64,000 bases of DNA from Acetobacterium wieringae (lineage in GTDB: Bacteria > Bacillota > Clostridia > Eubacteriales > Eubacteriaceae). Below are positions 62,344 through 64,000 of this stretch, piece by piece. The notes beneath the pieces are model-generated. The model made no database searches and was not told where the DNA came from. It saw nothing but the letters and a program-made list of their open reading frames with translations. The translations under genes were made by a program, and so were the position numbers. Every line of letters starts with the position of its first letter. Positions within the stretch are counted from its first letter, which is position 1. Where the stretch lies: the NCBI RefSeq assembly GCF_001766835.1, contig NZ_LKEU01000012.1:30752-94751 (forward strand). The letters are read 5' to 3'.

Positions 62344-64000
62344 AAATTGTCATTGGAGCAGGCAGCTGCGGCATTGCCGCCGGCGCCCATAAGGTGCAGA
62401 CCTCCTTTGAAGCCATCATCGCTGAAAAAGGACTCGAGCTGTCCGTCGAACAAACCGGCTGCATCGGCACCTGTTACCTGGAACCGATCGTTGACGTGGT
62501 TGACGATGCCGGCAACAAGGTAACCTTTGTCAACGTCACCACGGTTGATGCCCAACGGATCATTGAAGACTATGTCGTCGCTCAGAAAGAACTGGCCGAT
62601 TTACAGATTTCCCAGGATGATCTGACGATGATCGGCAAACAGAAACGGATTGTCCTGCGCAACTCCGGGGTCATCGATCCTGAAGAGATTGACGACTATC
62701 TAGCTGTTGACGGCTACGTCGCCGCCCGGAAATGTCTGCTGGAGCTGACTCCCGACGCGATCATCGACACCGTCAAAGTCGCCGGCTTAAAAGGCCGCGG
62801 CGGCGCCGGTTTCCCGACCTGGTTCAAATGGGACGCCGCCAAGAAATCCCCGGGAACCACCAAATATATGGTCTGTAACGCCGATGAAGGCGACCCCGGG
62901 GCCTTCATGGACCGCTCCGTCCTGGAAAGCGATCCCCATGCTCTGATCGAAGGGATGTTAATCGGCGCCCGCGCCATCGGAGCCAACGAAGGCATCGTCT
63001 ACGTCCGGGCCGAATACCCCCTGGCCATCGTGCGGCTCCAGAAAGCCATTGATCAGGCCCGGGAAAAAGGCTTCTTAGGACGCGATATCTTCGGCACCGG
63101 ATTCGCCTTCGATCTGCGCATCAAAGCCGGCGCCGGGGCCTTTGTCTGCGGTGAAGAAACCGCGCTGATTGCTTCATTAGAAGGGGAACGGGGGATGCCC
63201 CGATTAAAACCACCCTTTCCGGCCCAGAAAGGCTACTGGAACAAACCCACCAACATCAACAACGTCGAAACCTTTGCCAATGTCCCCTGGATCTTTAGAA
63301 ATGGCGGCGACGCCTATGCCGCCCTGGGCACCAAAGAAAGCAAGGGCACCAAGGTCTTTGCCTTAACCGGCAAGGTCAAAAAAGGCGGCCTGGTGGAGAT
63401 CCCCATGGGCCTGACCCTGCACGACGTCATTTTTGACATCGGCGGCGGGATTAAGCAGGACAAAGCCTTTAAAGCCGTCCAGATGGGCGGCCCTTCCGGT
63501 GGCTGTATTCCCGCCAGTCTTTTGGATACCCAGATTGACTACGCCGAAATCACCAAAACCGGTGCCATCATGGGTTCCGGCGGGATGGTCGTCATGGACG
63601 AAACCACCTGTATGGTGGACATGGCCCGTTTCTTCCTGGACTTCACCTGTAAAGAATCCTGCGGCAAATGTACCTACTGCCGGGTCGGTACCACCCGGAT
63701 GCTGGAAATCCTCAACCGGATTACCCAGGGCGAAGGCCAGGACGGTGATATCGAATTGCTCGAAGAACTCTGTTACAAGATCAAAGACGGTTCCCTGTGC
63801 GGCCTCGGTCAGACCGCCCCCAACCCGGTGCTGACCACCATCAAATATTTCCGTAACGAATACGAAGATCATCTTTACAATAAAAAGTGTACCGCCAGAA
63901 GCTGCAAGCCGCTGTTAACCTACACCATTGATAAAGACAAATGCGTCGGCTGCGGTGCCTGTAAAAAGAACTGTCCCGTAGATGCGATTAGCGGCGAAAA
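62340..64000 (+). CDS. NuoF-like flavoprotein subunit (HydB type), partial
   Basis: About 553 residues are visible and the frame is open at the right edge. In order: an N-terminal thioredoxin-like [2Fe-2S] domain (CGIAAGAHKV...GCIGTC), then NuoF with the NADH site GLKGRGGAGFPTWFKW (about residues 143-158) and FMN site NADEGDPGAFMDR. The N3 cluster ligands are CKESCGKCTYC...C. The start of a C-terminal ferredoxin domain (CVGCGACKKNCPVDAI) is cut off. This layout is that of HydB in bifurcating hydrogenases. Downstream genes that would name the complex lie outside the window. Confidence 0.9.
   Translation, partial: MKIVIGAGSCGIAAGAHKVQTSFEAIIAEKGLELSVEQTGCIGTCYLEPIVDVVDDAGNKVTFVNVTTVDAQRIIEDYVVAQKELADLQISQDDLTMIGKQKRIVLRNSGVIDPEEIDDYLAVDGYVAARKCLLELTPDAIIDTVKVAGLKGRGGAGFPTWFKWDAAKKSPGTTKYMVCNADEGDPGAFMDRSVLESDPHALIEGMLIGARAIGANEGIVYVRAEYPLAIVRLQKAIDQAREKGFLGRDIFGTGFAFDLRIKAGAGAFVCGEETALIASLEGERGMPRLKPPFPAQKGYWNKPTNINNVETFANVPWIFRNGGDAYAALGTKESKGTKVFALTGKVKKGGLVEIPMGLTLHDVIFDIGGGIKQDKAFKAVQMGGPSGGCIPASLLDTQIDYAEITKTGAIMGSGGMVVMDETTCMVDMARFFLDFTCKESCGKCTYCRVGTTRMLEILNRITQGEGQDGDIELLEELCYKIKDGSLCGLGQTAPNPVLTTIKYFRNEYEDHLYNKKCTARSCKPLLTYTIDKDKCVGCGACKKNCPVDAISGE

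Noticed and set aside
63363..63872. 169-codon minus-strand frame inside the NuoF-like gene
   Set aside because: It is a shadow caused by the strong codon bias of the plus-strand gene, whose domains are certain.
1..64000. CRISPR arrays, insertion sequences, rRNA genes
   Set aside because: No regularly spaced repeats, transposase frames or rRNA sequence were found; the only mobile feature is the prophage end.

Overview
The window reads as chromosome of an anaerobic, low-to-mid GC acetogen of the Eubacteriaceae, most likely Acetobacterium or a close relative. This is inferred from gene content: formate-tetrahydrofolate ligase, a three-component corrinoid methyltransferase system, a tungsten aldehyde:ferredoxin oxidoreductase module, FdhD, and NuoE/NuoF subunits of the electron-bifurcating hydrogenase type, all with strong AGGAGG ribosome sites. 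No 16S gene or other species marker is present.

Layout. (1) 1-6.4 kb: right end of a prophage, with tail fibre/baseplate genes, XkdW/XkdX-like proteins, an SPP1-type holin, a ChW-repeat M15 endolysin and a possible moron. It ends in a 3' fragment of tRNA-Lys(UUU) that looks like the attachment site. (2) 6.6-9.6 kb: copper export operon, copA with an in-frame C-terminal CopZ domain, followed by csoR, with a good promoter and palindromic operator. (3) 9.7-18.4 kb: a nine-gene V/A-type ATPase operon (F-C-I-K-G-E-A-B-D). (4) 18.4-23.1 kb, minus strand: ACT-domain protein, phenylacetate-CoA ligase family enzyme, GlnRS and an M29 aminopeptidase. (5) 23.2-31.8 kb: zinc-ribbon protein, GIY-YIG protein, K+ channel, a MurT/GatD pair with apparently degenerate amidotransferase residues, MnmA, GlmM, and GlmS preceded by a glmS ribozyme. 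(6) 32-33.2 kb: frameshifted GGDEF gene.

(7) 33.3-61.5 kb is an accessory C1/aromatic-type region. It has three PucR-family regulators, each divergent from a catabolic operon: (a) URO-D-type methyltransferase I, pterin methyltransferase II and corrinoid protein, with a short CobW GTPase and His-rich protein on the regulator side; (b) a LigM/DesA-like GcvT-fold demethylase followed by formate-THF ligase; (c) an SDR, a four-cluster ferredoxin subunit, a tungsten AOR and FdhD. Between them lie two chemoreceptors without external sensor domains, tandem LysR genes, an old-yellow-enzyme reductase, an NmrA-like protein, NDP kinase and a GNAT. The three PucR intergenic regions share a TACA-N3/4-TGTA inverted repeat. 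I infer use of methoxylated (lignin-type) aromatics: methyl groups reach tetrahydrofolate by a corrinoid and a possible corrinoid-free route, and side-chain aldehydes are oxidised by the AOR module.

(8) 61.7-64 kb: NuoE-like and NuoF-like NADH module genes with strongly biased codons, running off the right edge. Two genes (GGDEF protein and the first PucR) each carry a one-base deletion in a short homopolymer, so sequencing error is possible for both.
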